From: Deltaproteobacteria bacterium
GTDB taxonomy: Bacteria > Myxococcota_A > UBA9160 > UBA4427
Length of the DNA stretch: 64,000 nt
Assembly (NCBI GenBank): GCA_016713665.1
Contig: JADJOR010000001.1
Location: 62,001-126,000 of the forward strand
Reading direction: 5' to 3'
Program-made: the position numbers and the translations under genes
Notes under the pieces: generated by a model
Told to the model about the DNA's origin: nothing
The model's input: only the letters and a program-made list of their open reading frames with translations
Databases searched by the model: none
Shown here: positions 1-8,486 of the stretch, one piece after another
Position numbering within the stretch: position 1 is the first letter of the stretch
How the letters are laid out: the number at the start of each line of letters is the position of its first letter

Positions 1-1224
1 CGGCCGGCGGGCGACGTGGCGCGGAGCGCGGAGGAGGCCGAGCGGATCGCGGCGCGGATCGGGTATCCGGTGCTCGTGCGACCGTCCTACGTGCTCGGCG
101 GGCGCGCGATGCAGATCGTGCAGGACGTCGAAGGGCTGCGGCGTTACATGCGCTTCGCGGTGCGGGCGTCGGAGGCCCATCCGGTCCTCGTCGACCGATT
201 CCTCGCCGACGCGGTCGAGGTCGACGTCGACGCGATCTGCGACGGGGAGCGGGTCGTCGTCGGCGGCATCATGGAGCACATCGAGGAGGCGGGGATCCAC
301 TCGGGCGACTCCGCCTGCTCGCTGCCGCCGTACTCGCTCTCGCCGGCCCGGATCGCGGACATCACGGAAGCGACCCGCAAGCTCGCGCTGGCGATCGGCG
401 TGCGCGGGCTCATGAACGTGCAGTTCGCGGTCAAGGACGGGCGCGTCTACGTGATCGAGGTCAATCCGCGCGCGTCGCGGACGGTGCCCTTCGTGTCGAA
501 GGCGATCGGGGTGCCGCTCGCGAAGCTCGCGGCGCTCGTCATGGCGGGGCATACGCTCGAGTCGCTCGGCTTCACGCAGGAGATCGTGCCGCGGCACTAC
601 TCGGTCAAGGAGGCGGTCTTCCCCTTCGTCAAGTTCCCGGGCGTCGACGTGCTGCTCGGGCCGGAGATGAAGAGCACCGGCGAGGTCATGGGCATCGACT
701 CCGATTTCGGGCGGGCCTTCGCGAAGGCCCAGATCCAGGCGGGCAACAGCCTGCCGACGGAGGGAACGGTCCTGGTCTCGGTACGCGAGGAGGAGCGCGA
801 GCGCCTGCGCGGGCCGATCGAGAAGCTCGTCGGTGCGGGTTTCCGGGTCGTCGCGACGCGGGGGACGGCGCAGTCGCTGCGGGCGATGGGGATCGCGGCG
901 GAGACGGTGAACAAGGTCCACGAGGGCTCGCCGCACACGGCGGACAAGATCGCCGCCGGCGAGATCGCGCTCGTGATCAACACGGTGGGCGTCGATCCGC
1001 GGGCCGTCGAGGACTCGAAGTCGTTGCGGCGGGCGGCCCTGCTGCGGCGCGTGCCGTACTGCACGACGCTCGCGGCGGCGCGCGCTTCGGCCGAGGCGAT
1101 CCTCGCGCTCCGGGCCGAGCGCATCGGCGTCCGCTCGCTGCAGGAGATCCACGAGCGCGATGCGCGCGCCGCGGGGCGGGCCGCGATCGTGTTGCCGGTG
1201 GCCACGCGCGGGACCGACGCCTAG
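1..1224 (+). CDS. carB: Carbamoyl-phosphate synthase large subunit, 3' part (5' end outside window)
   Basis: The reading frame is open from the first base, so the gene starts upstream of the window. The visible 407 codons hold the C-terminal half of the enzyme. First comes the second ATP-grasp domain: the GYPVLVRPSYVLGGRAM segment near the left edge, then EVNPRASRTVPFVSKA for ATP/Mg binding. The last ~130 residues form the MGS-like allosteric domain, recognisable from TRGTAQ, a KVHEGSPHTADKI stretch and VINTVG. The enzyme makes carbamoyl phosphate from glutamine, bicarbonate and 2 ATP for pyrimidine and arginine synthesis, acting in the cytoplasm with CarA. The 30-base gap to recG suggests co-transcription. 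The family assignment is secure. Confidence 0.95.
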   Translation, partial: RPAGDVARSAEEAERIAARIGYPVLVRPSYVLGGRAMQIVQDVEGLRRYMRFAVRASEAHPVLVDRFLADAVEVDVDAICDGERVVVGGIMEHIEEAGIHSGDSACSLPPYSLSPARIADITEATRKLALAIGVRGLMNVQFAVKDGRVYVIEVNPRASRTVPFVSKAIGVPLAKLAALVMAGHTLESLGFTQEIVPRHYSVKEAVFPFVKFPGVDVLLGPEMKSTGEVMGIDSDFGRAFAKAQIQAGNSLPTEGTVLVSVREEERERLRGPIEKLVGAGFRVVATRGTAQSLRAMGIAAETVNKVHEGSPHTADKIAAGEIALVINTVGVDPRAVEDSKSLRRAALLRRVPYCTTLAAARASAEAILALRAERIGVRSLQEIHERDARAAGRAAIVLPVATRGTDA

Positions 1225-1254
1225 ATTCGGAGTCGCGAGGAGGTCGCGCGCCGG

Positions 1255-3861
1255 ATGCCGGGGACGCTGCACGCGGAAGTTGCGCAGCTCCACCGCTGCG
1301 TGTCGGCCCTCGCCGGCGGCGCGCTCGCGCCTTCGCGGGCACCGACCGCGGGAGGCGGCGCTTCGAGGCCTGGGCCCGCGCCGGCTCCGGGGACGGACGC
1401 GACTGCCCCCGCACCGATCCCGGCGCCCGACCCCGAGACGATCTCCGCCGCCCGCGCGGCGCTCGCCCCGCTCCTGGACCGACGTCTGCCCACCGAGCTG
1501 CGCGCGCGCCTCGAGCGGCTCCGCAAGCGTCTCGAACGCCTCGAGCCTTCGGGGGCGACGCGGGACGCGGTCCGCGAGCTGCTCGAGCTGGTCGAGCCCC
1601 TGGGCCGGGCGGGCTGGGCCGACGAGCTCCTGGCCCGCTCGCTGGAAGCGCTGCCCGGTGTGGGCCCGAAGCGGGCGGAGGCCCTCGCGCGTCGGGGCCT
1701 CGAGCGCATCTCGGATCTGCTCTTCTGGCTGCCGACCGCCTACGAAGATCGCCGCGAGATCGTCGGGGTCGGCGAGCTCGTCGTCGGGCGGCGGGCGACC
1801 TTCGAGGCGGAGGTCAAGCTCGTCGACTGGATCAGCCTGCGGCGCGGCGGCCGCTTCGGGCGCTACCTGCAGGCCGTCGTCGGCGACGAGCACGCGATCG
1901 TGAGCCTCAAATGGTTTCGCGGCGGCGAGACGATCGCGAGCCGGCTCACGAAGGGCCGGCGCCTGCTCGTGAGCGGCGACGTCGTCCGCTACCGCTTCTC
2001 GAAGGAGATCATCCATCCCGACATCGAGTTCCTCGATGCAGGGCAGCGATCCGCGTCCCACGCCCAGGGCGCTCCCATGGCCGCCGGCTCCGCGCCGCCC
2101 GACGTCGAAGCGAGCGAGGGCGGCGAGATCGGCGGCACGGACGGGCGCCGCGGCGAGGATGAACCGGAGGAGCGCGCCCGTGAGCTCGGCCGGGTCGTGC
2201 CCGTCTACTCGGCGCCCGAAGGCGTGAACGCCCGCACGCTGCGGCGCCTCATCGCCCAGGCCGTCGAGTCCCATGCCGAGCTCGTCGAGGGGCATCTGCC
2301 GGCAGCGCTCGTCGCCGAACGGGGCCTGCCCGGGGTCCCCGACGCCCTGCGCGCGCTCCATCTCCCCGACGCCGCGACGGACGTCGAGCGCGCCACCGCC
2401 TTCGCTTCCCCCGCCCACGAGCGCCTCGTGCTCGAAGAGCTCTACCTGCTCGAGCTCGGCCTCGCGATGCGACGCGCGCGGGTCGCGCGCCAGCCCGGGA
2501 TCGCGATCGACGCGAGCCGTCCGGAGTCGCGGGACGCGGCGAGGGCGCTGCCCTATCGATTGACCCAGGCCCAGCGCCGGGTCATGCGCGAGATCCTCGA
2601 GGATCTCGCGAAGCCCCATCCGATGAACCGCCTCGTCCAGGGCGACGTCGGCAGCGGCAAGACCGTCGTCGCGCTGCTCGCAGCGATCGCGGTCGCGGCC
2701 TGCGGTGGTCAGACGGCGTTGATGGCGCCGACCGAGCTGCTCGCCGAGCAGCATTTCCGCACGCTCTCGAAGCTCGCGTCCCTGCTCGCGCCGAAGCAGC
2801 GGCTGCGGGTCGGGCTGCTCACGTCGTCGCTCGCGCGGGCCGAGATCCGGGCGGTGCGGGGGCTGCTCGCGCTGGGCGAGCTCGATCTCGTCGTCGGGAC
2901 CCACGCGCTCGTCCAGGGCGAGGTCCAGTTCCGGAATCTCGTGCTCGGGATCGTCGACGAGCAACACCGCTTCGGCGTGCTCCAGCGCGCGGCGCTCGCC
3001 GCCGTGCGCGCCGACGGCCGTTTTCCCCATCGCCTCGTCATGACGGCGACGCCGATCCCGCGGAGCCTCGCGCTCTCGCTCTACGGCGAGGTCGACGTGT
3101 CGCTGATCGACGAGCTGCCGCCCGGGCGCAAGCCGATCGAGACGATCCTGCTGCGGGCGGGGGAGGGCGCGCGCGTGATGGAGCTCGTGAAGGCGACGCT
3201 CGCCCGGGGCGAGCAGGTCTACGTCGTCTATCCCCTGGTCGAGGAGAGCGAGAAGATCGACCTGCGCTCGGCGATCGAGTCGAGCGAGCAGATCGCGCGG
3301 AGCTTCCCAGGCGTGCGCGTCGATCTCGTCCACGGTCGGCTCGAGGCCGCCGAGCGTCATGCCGCGATGGAGCGCTTCGCTTCCGGCGAGACGAAGATCC
3401 TGGTCGCGACGACGGTGATCGAGGTCGGGGTCGACGTCCCGAATGCGACGCTGATGGTGATCGAGCACGCCGAGCGTTTCGGTCTGGCCCAGCTCCATCA
3501 GCTGCGCGGTCGCGTCGGCCGCGGCGGCGAACAGGGCACCTGCGTGCTCGTCGCGCGCGGGACCAACGCGAAGAGCGAGGCGCGACTTCGCGCGATGGTC
3601 GAGACGACCGACGGCTTCCGGATCGCGGACGCCGATCTCGAGATCCGCGGCCCCGGCGATTTCCTGGGCACCCGCCAGAGCGGCCATGTCCCCGAGCTGC
3701 GCATCGCCGACCTGCTGCGCGACGCGCGGCTCGTCGCCGTCGCCCGGCAGGCGGCGAGGGCGATCGTCGACGGGGATCCGAGGCTCGCGGGGCGGCCGGC
3801 GACGCGGCGGGCGGTTCGTGCACGCTGGGGCAAGCGGATCGACCTCTCTTCGGTCGGCTGA
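1255..3861 (+). CDS. recG: ATP-dependent DNA helicase RecG
   Basis: RecG remodels stalled replication forks and branch-migrates Holliday junctions. The helicase core is clear: Walker A GDVGSGKT at about 463-470, DEQH box at about 568-571 followed by RFGV, and the TATPIPRSLA and GRVGRGGEQG motifs further on. The start ATG is preceded by GAGGAGG at 1237-1243. At 868 residues it is well over the usual ~690. The extra length is an Ala/Pro-rich N-terminal extension of ~100 residues and a low-complexity, acidic Gly/Glu-rich insertion at about residues 262-305 in the wedge region. No frameshift is seen. Both additions are likely surface loops. Confidence 0.95.
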   Translation: MPGTLHAEVAQLHRCVSALAGGALAPSRAPTAGGGASRPGPAPAPGTDATAPAPIPAPDPETISAARAALAPLLDRRLPTELRARLERLRKRLERLEPSGATRDAVRELLELVEPLGRAGWADELLARSLEALPGVGPKRAEALARRGLERISDLLFWLPTAYEDRREIVGVGELVVGRRATFEAEVKLVDWISLRRGGRFGRYLQAVVGDEHAIVSLKWFRGGETIASRLTKGRRLLVSGDVVRYRFSKEIIHPDIEFLDAGQRSASHAQGAPMAAGSAPPDVEASEGGEIGGTDGRRGEDEPEERARELGRVVPVYSAPEGVNARTLRRLIAQAVESHAELVEGHLPAALVAERGLPGVPDALRALHLPDAATDVERATAFASPAHERLVLEELYLLELGLAMRRARVARQPGIAIDASRPESRDAARALPYRLTQAQRRVMREILEDLAKPHPMNRLVQGDVGSGKTVVALLAAIAVAACGGQTALMAPTELLAEQHFRTLSKLASLLAPKQRLRVGLLTSSLARAEIRAVRGLLALGELDLVVGTHALVQGEVQFRNLVLGIVDEQHRFGVLQRAALAAVRADGRFPHRLVMTATPIPRSLALSLYGEVDVSLIDELPPGRKPIETILLRAGEGARVMELVKATLARGEQVYVVYPLVEESEKIDLRSAIESSEQIARSFPGVRVDLVHGRLEAAERHAAMERFASGETKILVATTVIEVGVDVPNATLMVIEHAERFGLAQLHQLRGRVGRGGEQGTCVLVARGTNAKSEARLRAMVETTDGFRIADADLEIRGPGDFLGTRQSGHVPELRIADLLRDARLVAVARQAARAIVDGDPRLAGRPATRRAVRARWGKRIDLSSVG

Positions 3862-3882
3862 GGCCGGCGGACGGGGTCGGGC

Positions 3883-3911
3883 TTGACGGTCTCGCGCGGC
3901 TCGCCTAATCA
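3883..3911 (+). promoter_or_regulatory. Candidate promoter of the leu leader/leuA transcript
   Basis: A TTGACG -35-like hexamer at 3883-3888 is followed after 17 bases by the A/T-rich TAATCA at 3906-3911. The -35 is strong but the -10 is a poor match to TATAAT. It lies after the recG stop and just before a Leu-rich leader ORF. If real, transcription would begin close to the ATG at 3919, giving an almost leaderless message. Confidence 0.4.
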
Positions 3912-3918
3912 AAGATCC

Positions 3919-4038
3919 ATGCAACGGTCCAATCGATCCAGCGGTGCGCGTGAAGCGCGAGAGCTGTCCGGCGTAATGCCGGCGGTGTCGAGCTGCGGCC
4001 TGGCCCTCCTCCTCCTTAGCAAGGCGGGCGGGGACTAG
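3919..4038 (+). CDS. leuA leader peptide (leucine attenuation)
   Basis: A short ORF of 39 codons whose C-terminal part reads GLALLLLSKAGGD: five Leu codons in six positions, four of them consecutive (4006-4017), seven codons before the stop. A Leu-run leader peptide followed by a terminator hairpin (4067-4109) and then leuA is the classical layout of ribosome-mediated attenuation. The start is uncertain. The ATG at 3919 gives 39 residues. An internal ATG at 3976, with GCGAGAG at 3957-3963 as a weak Shine-Dalgarno, gives a 20-residue peptide closer to typical leader length. The Leu run and hairpin are seen directly; the mechanism is inferred from known leu operons. Confidence 0.75.
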   Translation: MQRSNRSSGAREARELSGVMPAVSSCGLALLLLSKAGGD

Positions 4039-4066
4039 CGCGTCATCCGATCGGTTCGGACCACGA

Positions 4067-4116
4067 AAGCCCCCTCCCGCCGGAATCCACGGCAAACGGG
4101 AGGGGGCTTCGTCGTT
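4067..4116 (+). terminator. Attenuator terminator upstream of leuA
   Basis: A perfect 13-bp stem, AAGCCCCCTCCCG (4067-4079) with CGGGAGGGGGCTT (4097-4109) and a 17-base loop, is followed by CGTCGTTT. The left arm can alternatively pair with GGCGGGCGGGG at 4023-4033, at the end of the leader ORF, in 10 of 11 positions. This gives a mutually exclusive antiterminator candidate. Structure was derived by eye, without folding energies. Confidence 0.75.
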
Positions 4117-4206
4117 TCGGGGATCGTCCCGATTCGAAGTTCGATTCGAGCGATCCGCACTCGACGAGCCCGGGGCGCGCCAGCGCGGCGGGCCCGACCC
4201 ATCCCG

Positions 4207-6048
4207 ATGCCTTCCGGCGGGAAGCACGGGGCGGGAGGCTCGCAGTTGGAGACGGTGAAGAGCAGCGGGACGAAGAAGACGACGACGAGGCCGGGAGCGC
4301 AGACGGCGGCTTCGAACGCGCTCGGCGAACGGGCGGGGGCGCGGGCGGGGGTGATGCCCTTTGCGCGCTACCGGCCCGTCGCGCCGCTCGCCCTCGAGGA
4401 TCGGCGCTGGCCCGGGCGGACGCTCTCGCGCGCGCCGCGCTGGTGCAGCGTCGACCTGCGCGACGGCAATCAGGCCCTCGCCCAGCCGATGGGCATCGAG
4501 CGCAAGCTGCGGCTCTTCGATGCGCTCGTGGCGATCGGCTTCGAGGAGATCGAGGTCGCCTTCCCCTCGGCTTCGGCGACGGAATTCGAGTTCGTCCGCC
4601 GCTTGATCGAGGAGGGGCGCGTGCCGCCGAACGTCACGATCCAGGTCGTGACCCAGTGCCGGCCCGATCTGATCGAGCGGACCTTCGCGGCGATCGAGGG
4701 GGCTCCGCGCTCGATCGTCCACTTCTACAACTCGACCTCGCCGCTCCAGCGCCGGGTCGTCTTCCGGGAGGATCGCGCGGGCATCGTGAAGATTGCCGTC
4801 GACGCGGCGCGGGCGGTCCGGCGACGGGCCGAGGCCCTGCCGGGGCAGTCGATCCGATTCGAGTACTCCCCGGAGAGCTTCTCGTCGACGGAGATCGAGT
4901 TCGCGCTCGAGATCGGCGAGGCGGTGCTCGAGACGCTCGGCGCGAGCGAGCGGGCGCCCCTGATCCTGAACCTCCCGTCGACGGTCGAGGTCTCGACGCC
5001 CAACGTCTACGCCGATCAGATCGAGTGGATCGGACGTCGGCTCGCGCGGCGCGAGGCCGTGGTCCTTTCCGTGCATCCGCATAACGACCGCGGCTGTGCG
5101 GTCGCCGCGGCCGAGCTCGCCTGCCTGGCCGGCGCCGACCGCGTCGAGGGGACGCTCTTCGGCAACGGCGAGCGGACCGGCAACGTCGATCTGGTGACCC
5201 TGGCCCTGAACCTCATGGCCGCCGGTGTCGATCCCGAGCTCGATTTCGGGGACCTGCCGGCGCTGGTCCGCCGCGTCGAGGCGGCGAATCGGATCCCGAT
5301 CCATCCGCGCCATCCCTACGCGGGCGAGCTCGTCTTCACGGCGTTCTCGGGCTCGCATCAGGACGCGATCCGGAAGGGCCTCGCCGCGCTCGAGGCCGAG
5401 GCCAGTCCGCTCTGGGAGGTGCCCTATCTGCCGATCGATCCGGCGGACGTCGGACGCGACTACGAGGCGGTGATCCGGATCAACAGCCAGTCGGGCAAAG
5501 GCGGCATCGCCTACCTGCTCGAGACGGATGCGGGCTACCGGATTCCGCGGGGCATGCAGATCGAGTTCTCGCAGGTCGTCCAGGCGGGGGCCGACGCGAG
5601 CGGCGAGGAGGTCTCGAGCGAGCGCCTGCGCACGCTCTTCGAACGCGAGTATCTGGGCGTCGAGGCCGGGCCACGGCTCGAGGGTGACCGTTCGCTCGTC
5701 TCGGCAGGCGACGGTGCACCGCATCGGCTCTCGGCCACGATCCGCTGGGACGGTCTCGCCCATCGGCTCGTCGGCGAGGGCATCGGCCCGATCGATGCGT
5801 TCGTCGGGGCGCTGTCCCGCCTGCTCGGGCGGGCGATGCGCGTCGGCGACTATCATGAGCACGTGCTCGGACCGCGCGGTGCGTCGACGGCGGTCGCCTA
5901 TGTCGAGCTCGTGCTCGAGCCCGGTCGCGCGCTCTACGGGGCCGGAGTCGCCTCGAGCATCGTCGATGCGTCGCTGGCGGCGGTGTCCTCGGCGCTCGGG
6001 CGGGCCGTCGCCCGTGGCTGGATCGCGCCGCCGGGGCGAGCGCGGTAG
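4207..6048 (+). CDS. leuA: 2-isopropylmalate synthase (LeuA type 2)
   Basis: Catalyses the first committed step of leucine synthesis, condensing acetyl-CoA with 2-oxoisovalerate. The DRE-TIM (HMGL-like) barrel shows VDLRDGNQ at about 82-89, HPHNDRG at about 290-296 and GNGERTGN at about 319-326. The C-terminal ~150 residues form the LeuA dimer/allosteric domain that senses leucine. The sequence resembles the long actinobacterial/yeast type rather than E. coli LeuA. Family similarity begins at MPFARYRP, where an ATG at 4354 would give 564 residues. The first 49 residues from the ATG at 4207 are Lys/Thr/Ala-rich and may be untranslated leader. The upstream attenuator indicates leucine-responsive control. 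Confidence 0.93.
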   Translation: MPSGGKHGAGGSQLETVKSSGTKKTTTRPGAQTAASNALGERAGARAGVMPFARYRPVAPLALEDRRWPGRTLSRAPRWCSVDLRDGNQALAQPMGIERKLRLFDALVAIGFEEIEVAFPSASATEFEFVRRLIEEGRVPPNVTIQVVTQCRPDLIERTFAAIEGAPRSIVHFYNSTSPLQRRVVFREDRAGIVKIAVDAARAVRRRAEALPGQSIRFEYSPESFSSTEIEFALEIGEAVLETLGASERAPLILNLPSTVEVSTPNVYADQIEWIGRRLARREAVVLSVHPHNDRGCAVAAAELACLAGADRVEGTLFGNGERTGNVDLVTLALNLMAAGVDPELDFGDLPALVRRVEAANRIPIHPRHPYAGELVFTAFSGSHQDAIRKGLAALEAEASPLWEVPYLPIDPADVGRDYEAVIRINSQSGKGGIAYLLETDAGYRIPRGMQIEFSQVVQAGADASGEEVSSERLRTLFEREYLGVEAGPRLEGDRSLVSAGDGAPHRLSATIRWDGLAHRLVGEGIGPIDAFVGALSRLLGRAMRVGDYHEHVLGPRGASTAVAYVELVLEPGRALYGAGVASSIVDASLAAVSSALGRAVARGWIAPPGRAR

Positions 6049-6063
6049 CTCGGGCGGGTCGTG

Positions 6064-6099
6064 CGTGGACCCCGGGCCCGACCGGGGGTGGGGTCCGCG
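6064..6099. terminator. Hairpin between convergent genes
   Basis: CGTGGACCCC (6064-6073) pairs with GGGGTCCGCG (6090-6099) over 10 bp, including one G-T wobble. It lies between the ends of leuA and the convergent gene at 6194-8236. No T-run flanks it, so a bidirectional terminator role is only likely. Confidence 0.4.
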
Positions 6100-6193
6100 C
6101 GCGACTCGAGGTGGTCTGGAGCCATCCGATTGGAAGCTCGAGCCGGAAGCTCGTTGGGACTGGACCCGGCCCGCATCCGCTCAGCGGGCGCGA

Positions 6194-8236
6194 TCAGCGA
6201 TGATGGCCGCCGCCGCCGCCGCCATGGTGACCCCCACCGCCGCCGCCTCGATGGCCGCCGCCTCCGAAACCTCCACCGCCGCCTCCGCTGCGAGAGCCCC
6301 CGCCGCCGGAGCCTCCGCCCTGTCCCCCGCGATGGCCGCCGCCGGAAGCGCCGCCGCCGACGAGTCCGCCTCCGTTACGGCGTCCGCCGCCGCCGAAGCT
6401 CCCCATCGTTGCGCCGCGGCCACCACCGGGATTCGGGCTCGATCGCCCCAGATCGGCACCACCGCGCCGCCCGCCCCGGCCGTCGCCGCCCAGTGCATTG
6501 GGCGCCACCGCGGCGGAGGAACGCTGCCCACCGCCACCCTGGCCGCGCTCGAGTCGGGTCCGCGCGAGCCCCCGATCCAATCCGTTCCCCCCGCTGCCCT
6601 GGAAGCCGTGGCGCTGTACGCCGCCCCTTTGGCCCTCTCGGCGTGGCGCCTGTCGAACCTCGGGCCGCCCGTCGAGACGCGCGAAACGGCTCGGCGGTCC
6701 GCTCGAGACGTCGGGCAGGTCACGCCGACCGGCGCGACCCGCGTTGCCCGGCGCCGCGCCTTCGCGCCTCGAGTCGAAGGCGCGGGGGCCCCGCTCGATC
6801 CGTCCGCCACCGCCCTGGCCTGGGCTCAGGCCAGAGCCCGGCGAGCCCGCGCCCTGCCGCCGCAGCCGATCGCGACCGTCTCCTCGGCCCGTCGAGCCCG
6901 GACTGCCTTCGAAGCGGCGCGATCCGCGCCCCCCGCCGTCGGGGCGGGAGTCGAAGCGCTGATCGGGGCGCTTCCGCAGCCGCTCCTGCACCGCCTGCTG
7001 TCGTTCGCCGCGAAAGGAAGATCCGCTGCGGTCGTCGTAGCGGTGGTGGGGACGGTTTCCGTCGAAGGTGCGCGGGCGATGGTGGCCGTACTGGGAGCCG
7101 CCGTGCTTGTGGCGATAGGCGGGATAGCCGCCACCCCAGTAGTAGCGCCCGGGGTAGGCCCAGGTATTGAAGCCGCCGTAGTAACCGCCGTAGCCACTTG
7201 CGTAGCCGAAGGGGTAGCCCACCCCGAAGCCGCCGCCGTAGTAGTTGCCGTACCAGCCGAGGAAGTAGGGCGAGGGCACGCCGATGCCGACATAGGTCCC
7301 GCCGCCGCCGAAGCGGAAGCCGACGTGGGTCCAGACCGACGCCGGGTACCAGTAGGGATAGGCATACCAGGACGGATACCCGAACCAGTAGGGATAGGGG
7401 TTGCTGTTGACGTAGTGGTCGACGTGGACGACGCGGGTCTGGATCGTCGTCGGGTTCCCGTCGTCGTCGAGGGCGTAGCCGTGCTCGTCGGCGAACTCGC
7501 GGGCGGCCGTCTGCAGCGCCTCGCGCTTCTCCGGGTCCTGGATTTCCTTCGCCCAGGTCTTCTCCTGCTCGCTGCGCTGGGCGGCGACCTCCTGGTGGAG
7601 ACCGTCGAAGCGCGCCTCGACCCGCGTCGGGTCCGCGCGATAGGCGGCGCCGATCCGCGTCGCGATGCCCACGTTGTCGACGAGCAGCGTCATCAGGTCG
7701 GGTCGAGCGCGCAGGCGCTGAAAGGCGGCGCGCACGTCCGACGGATGCTCCGTCATCACGCCGGCGAAGGCGCGCTCGGCCTCGAGGTCGAGGGCGTAGA
7801 CCTCGACCCAGGTCGCATAACGCTTGCGACCCTCGCTGCGGATCGCGGCGCGGATCTCCTCGGGATGGCGCTGGGCGATCCGCTCGAGCTCGGCGTCGGA
7901 TTTCTCGCCGCCCCGGGCGAGGTCGGCGACGAGGCCGGGGTAGCGGACGAGGTCCCAGACCTGCTCCTGCTCCGCCCGGGGCAATCCGTCGACGAGCCTG
8001 CTGAAGGCGTCGGCGGAGTCGTTCTGGATCTCGGCGATCTCGAGCAGGGTCTCGGGCTCACCGGCGGCGACGAGCGCCGCGTGGCGCTCCTCGGCGTCGA
8101 AGCCCGCGAGCTCCTCGGCGACCGCGCGATCCTCGTCGCGGAAACCGCCGACGTCGAGGCGCGGATCGAGGGCGGAGGCGAGGGTCGCCGGGCCGAGGGT
8201 CAGAAGAGTGCCGAGCCACGTGAGGATGAGCCGCAT
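6194..8236 (-). CDS. Secreted protein with Tyr/Trp/Gly-rich and Gly/His-rich C-terminal half, unknown function
   Basis: The chosen start is preceded by GAGGAG at about ten bases and gives a clear signal peptide: MRLILTWLGTLLTLG, then a hydrophobic stretch ending LASA just before LDPRLD. The mature protein has about 270 helical, charged residues with no recognised enzyme motif. A tract rich in Tyr, Trp, Pro and Gly follows (for example YPYWFGYPSW, GYGGYYGGF). The last ~230 residues are Arg/Gly/Gln-rich and end in Gly-Gly-His-His repeats. Composition suggests an exported, possibly surface- or matrix-associated structural or metal-binding protein, but this is inference. Related Tyr-Pro-Trp and Gly-His-rich hypothetical proteins occur in other GC-rich proteobacteria. 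It stands alone, convergent with leuA and divergent from the YhaO-like gene. Confidence 0.72.
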   Translation of the reverse strand: MRLILTWLGTLLTLGPATLASALDPRLDVGGFRDEDRAVAEELAGFDAEERHAALVAAGEPETLLEIAEIQNDSADAFSRLVDGLPRAEQEQVWDLVRYPGLVADLARGGEKSDAELERIAQRHPEEIRAAIRSEGRKRYATWVEVYALDLEAERAFAGVMTEHPSDVRAAFQRLRARPDLMTLLVDNVGIATRIGAAYRADPTRVEARFDGLHQEVAAQRSEQEKTWAKEIQDPEKREALQTAAREFADEHGYALDDDGNPTTIQTRVVHVDHYVNSNPYPYWFGYPSWYAYPYWYPASVWTHVGFRFGGGGTYVGIGVPSPYFLGWYGNYYGGGFGVGYPFGYASGYGGYYGGFNTWAYPGRYYWGGGYPAYRHKHGGSQYGHHRPRTFDGNRPHHRYDDRSGSSFRGERQQAVQERLRKRPDQRFDSRPDGGGRGSRRFEGSPGSTGRGDGRDRLRRQGAGSPGSGLSPGQGGGGRIERGPRAFDSRREGAAPGNAGRAGRRDLPDVSSGPPSRFARLDGRPEVRQAPRREGQRGGVQRHGFQGSGGNGLDRGLARTRLERGQGGGGQRSSAAVAPNALGGDGRGGRRGGADLGRSSPNPGGGRGATMGSFGGGGRRNGGGLVGGGASGGGHRGGQGGGSGGGGSRSGGGGGGFGGGGHRGGGGGGHHGGGGGGHHR

Positions 8237-8396
8237 GTTCAGGACTCCTCGAGCGGACGGGATTCGGTCGAACCGAGCCGGCCTACCGGCGTGAGTGGCC
8301 ATGATGCCTCGTCGGGTTCCGGTTTGTCTTGTCGGTCGCCTCCCGGGATTCCGACCGGGCGTCCGCGGCGTGACCGGATCGGTCGCAGTCGTTGCG

Positions 8397-8402
8397 TACA
8401 AT
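8397..8402 (+). promoter_or_regulatory. Possible -10 element upstream of the yhaO-like gene
   Basis: TACAAT, one mismatch from TATAAT, lies 85 bases before the TTG start in the divergent intergenic region. No good -35 at 17 bases is visible, so support is weak. Confidence 0.3.
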
Positions 8403-8486
8403 GCACCGGCTCGAGCCCGGGCCGGGCCCGAGCCGGGCCGATTTCGGGTGGATCCCGTGGGCGAGTCGTTTCCGGAGAACGCCAGC

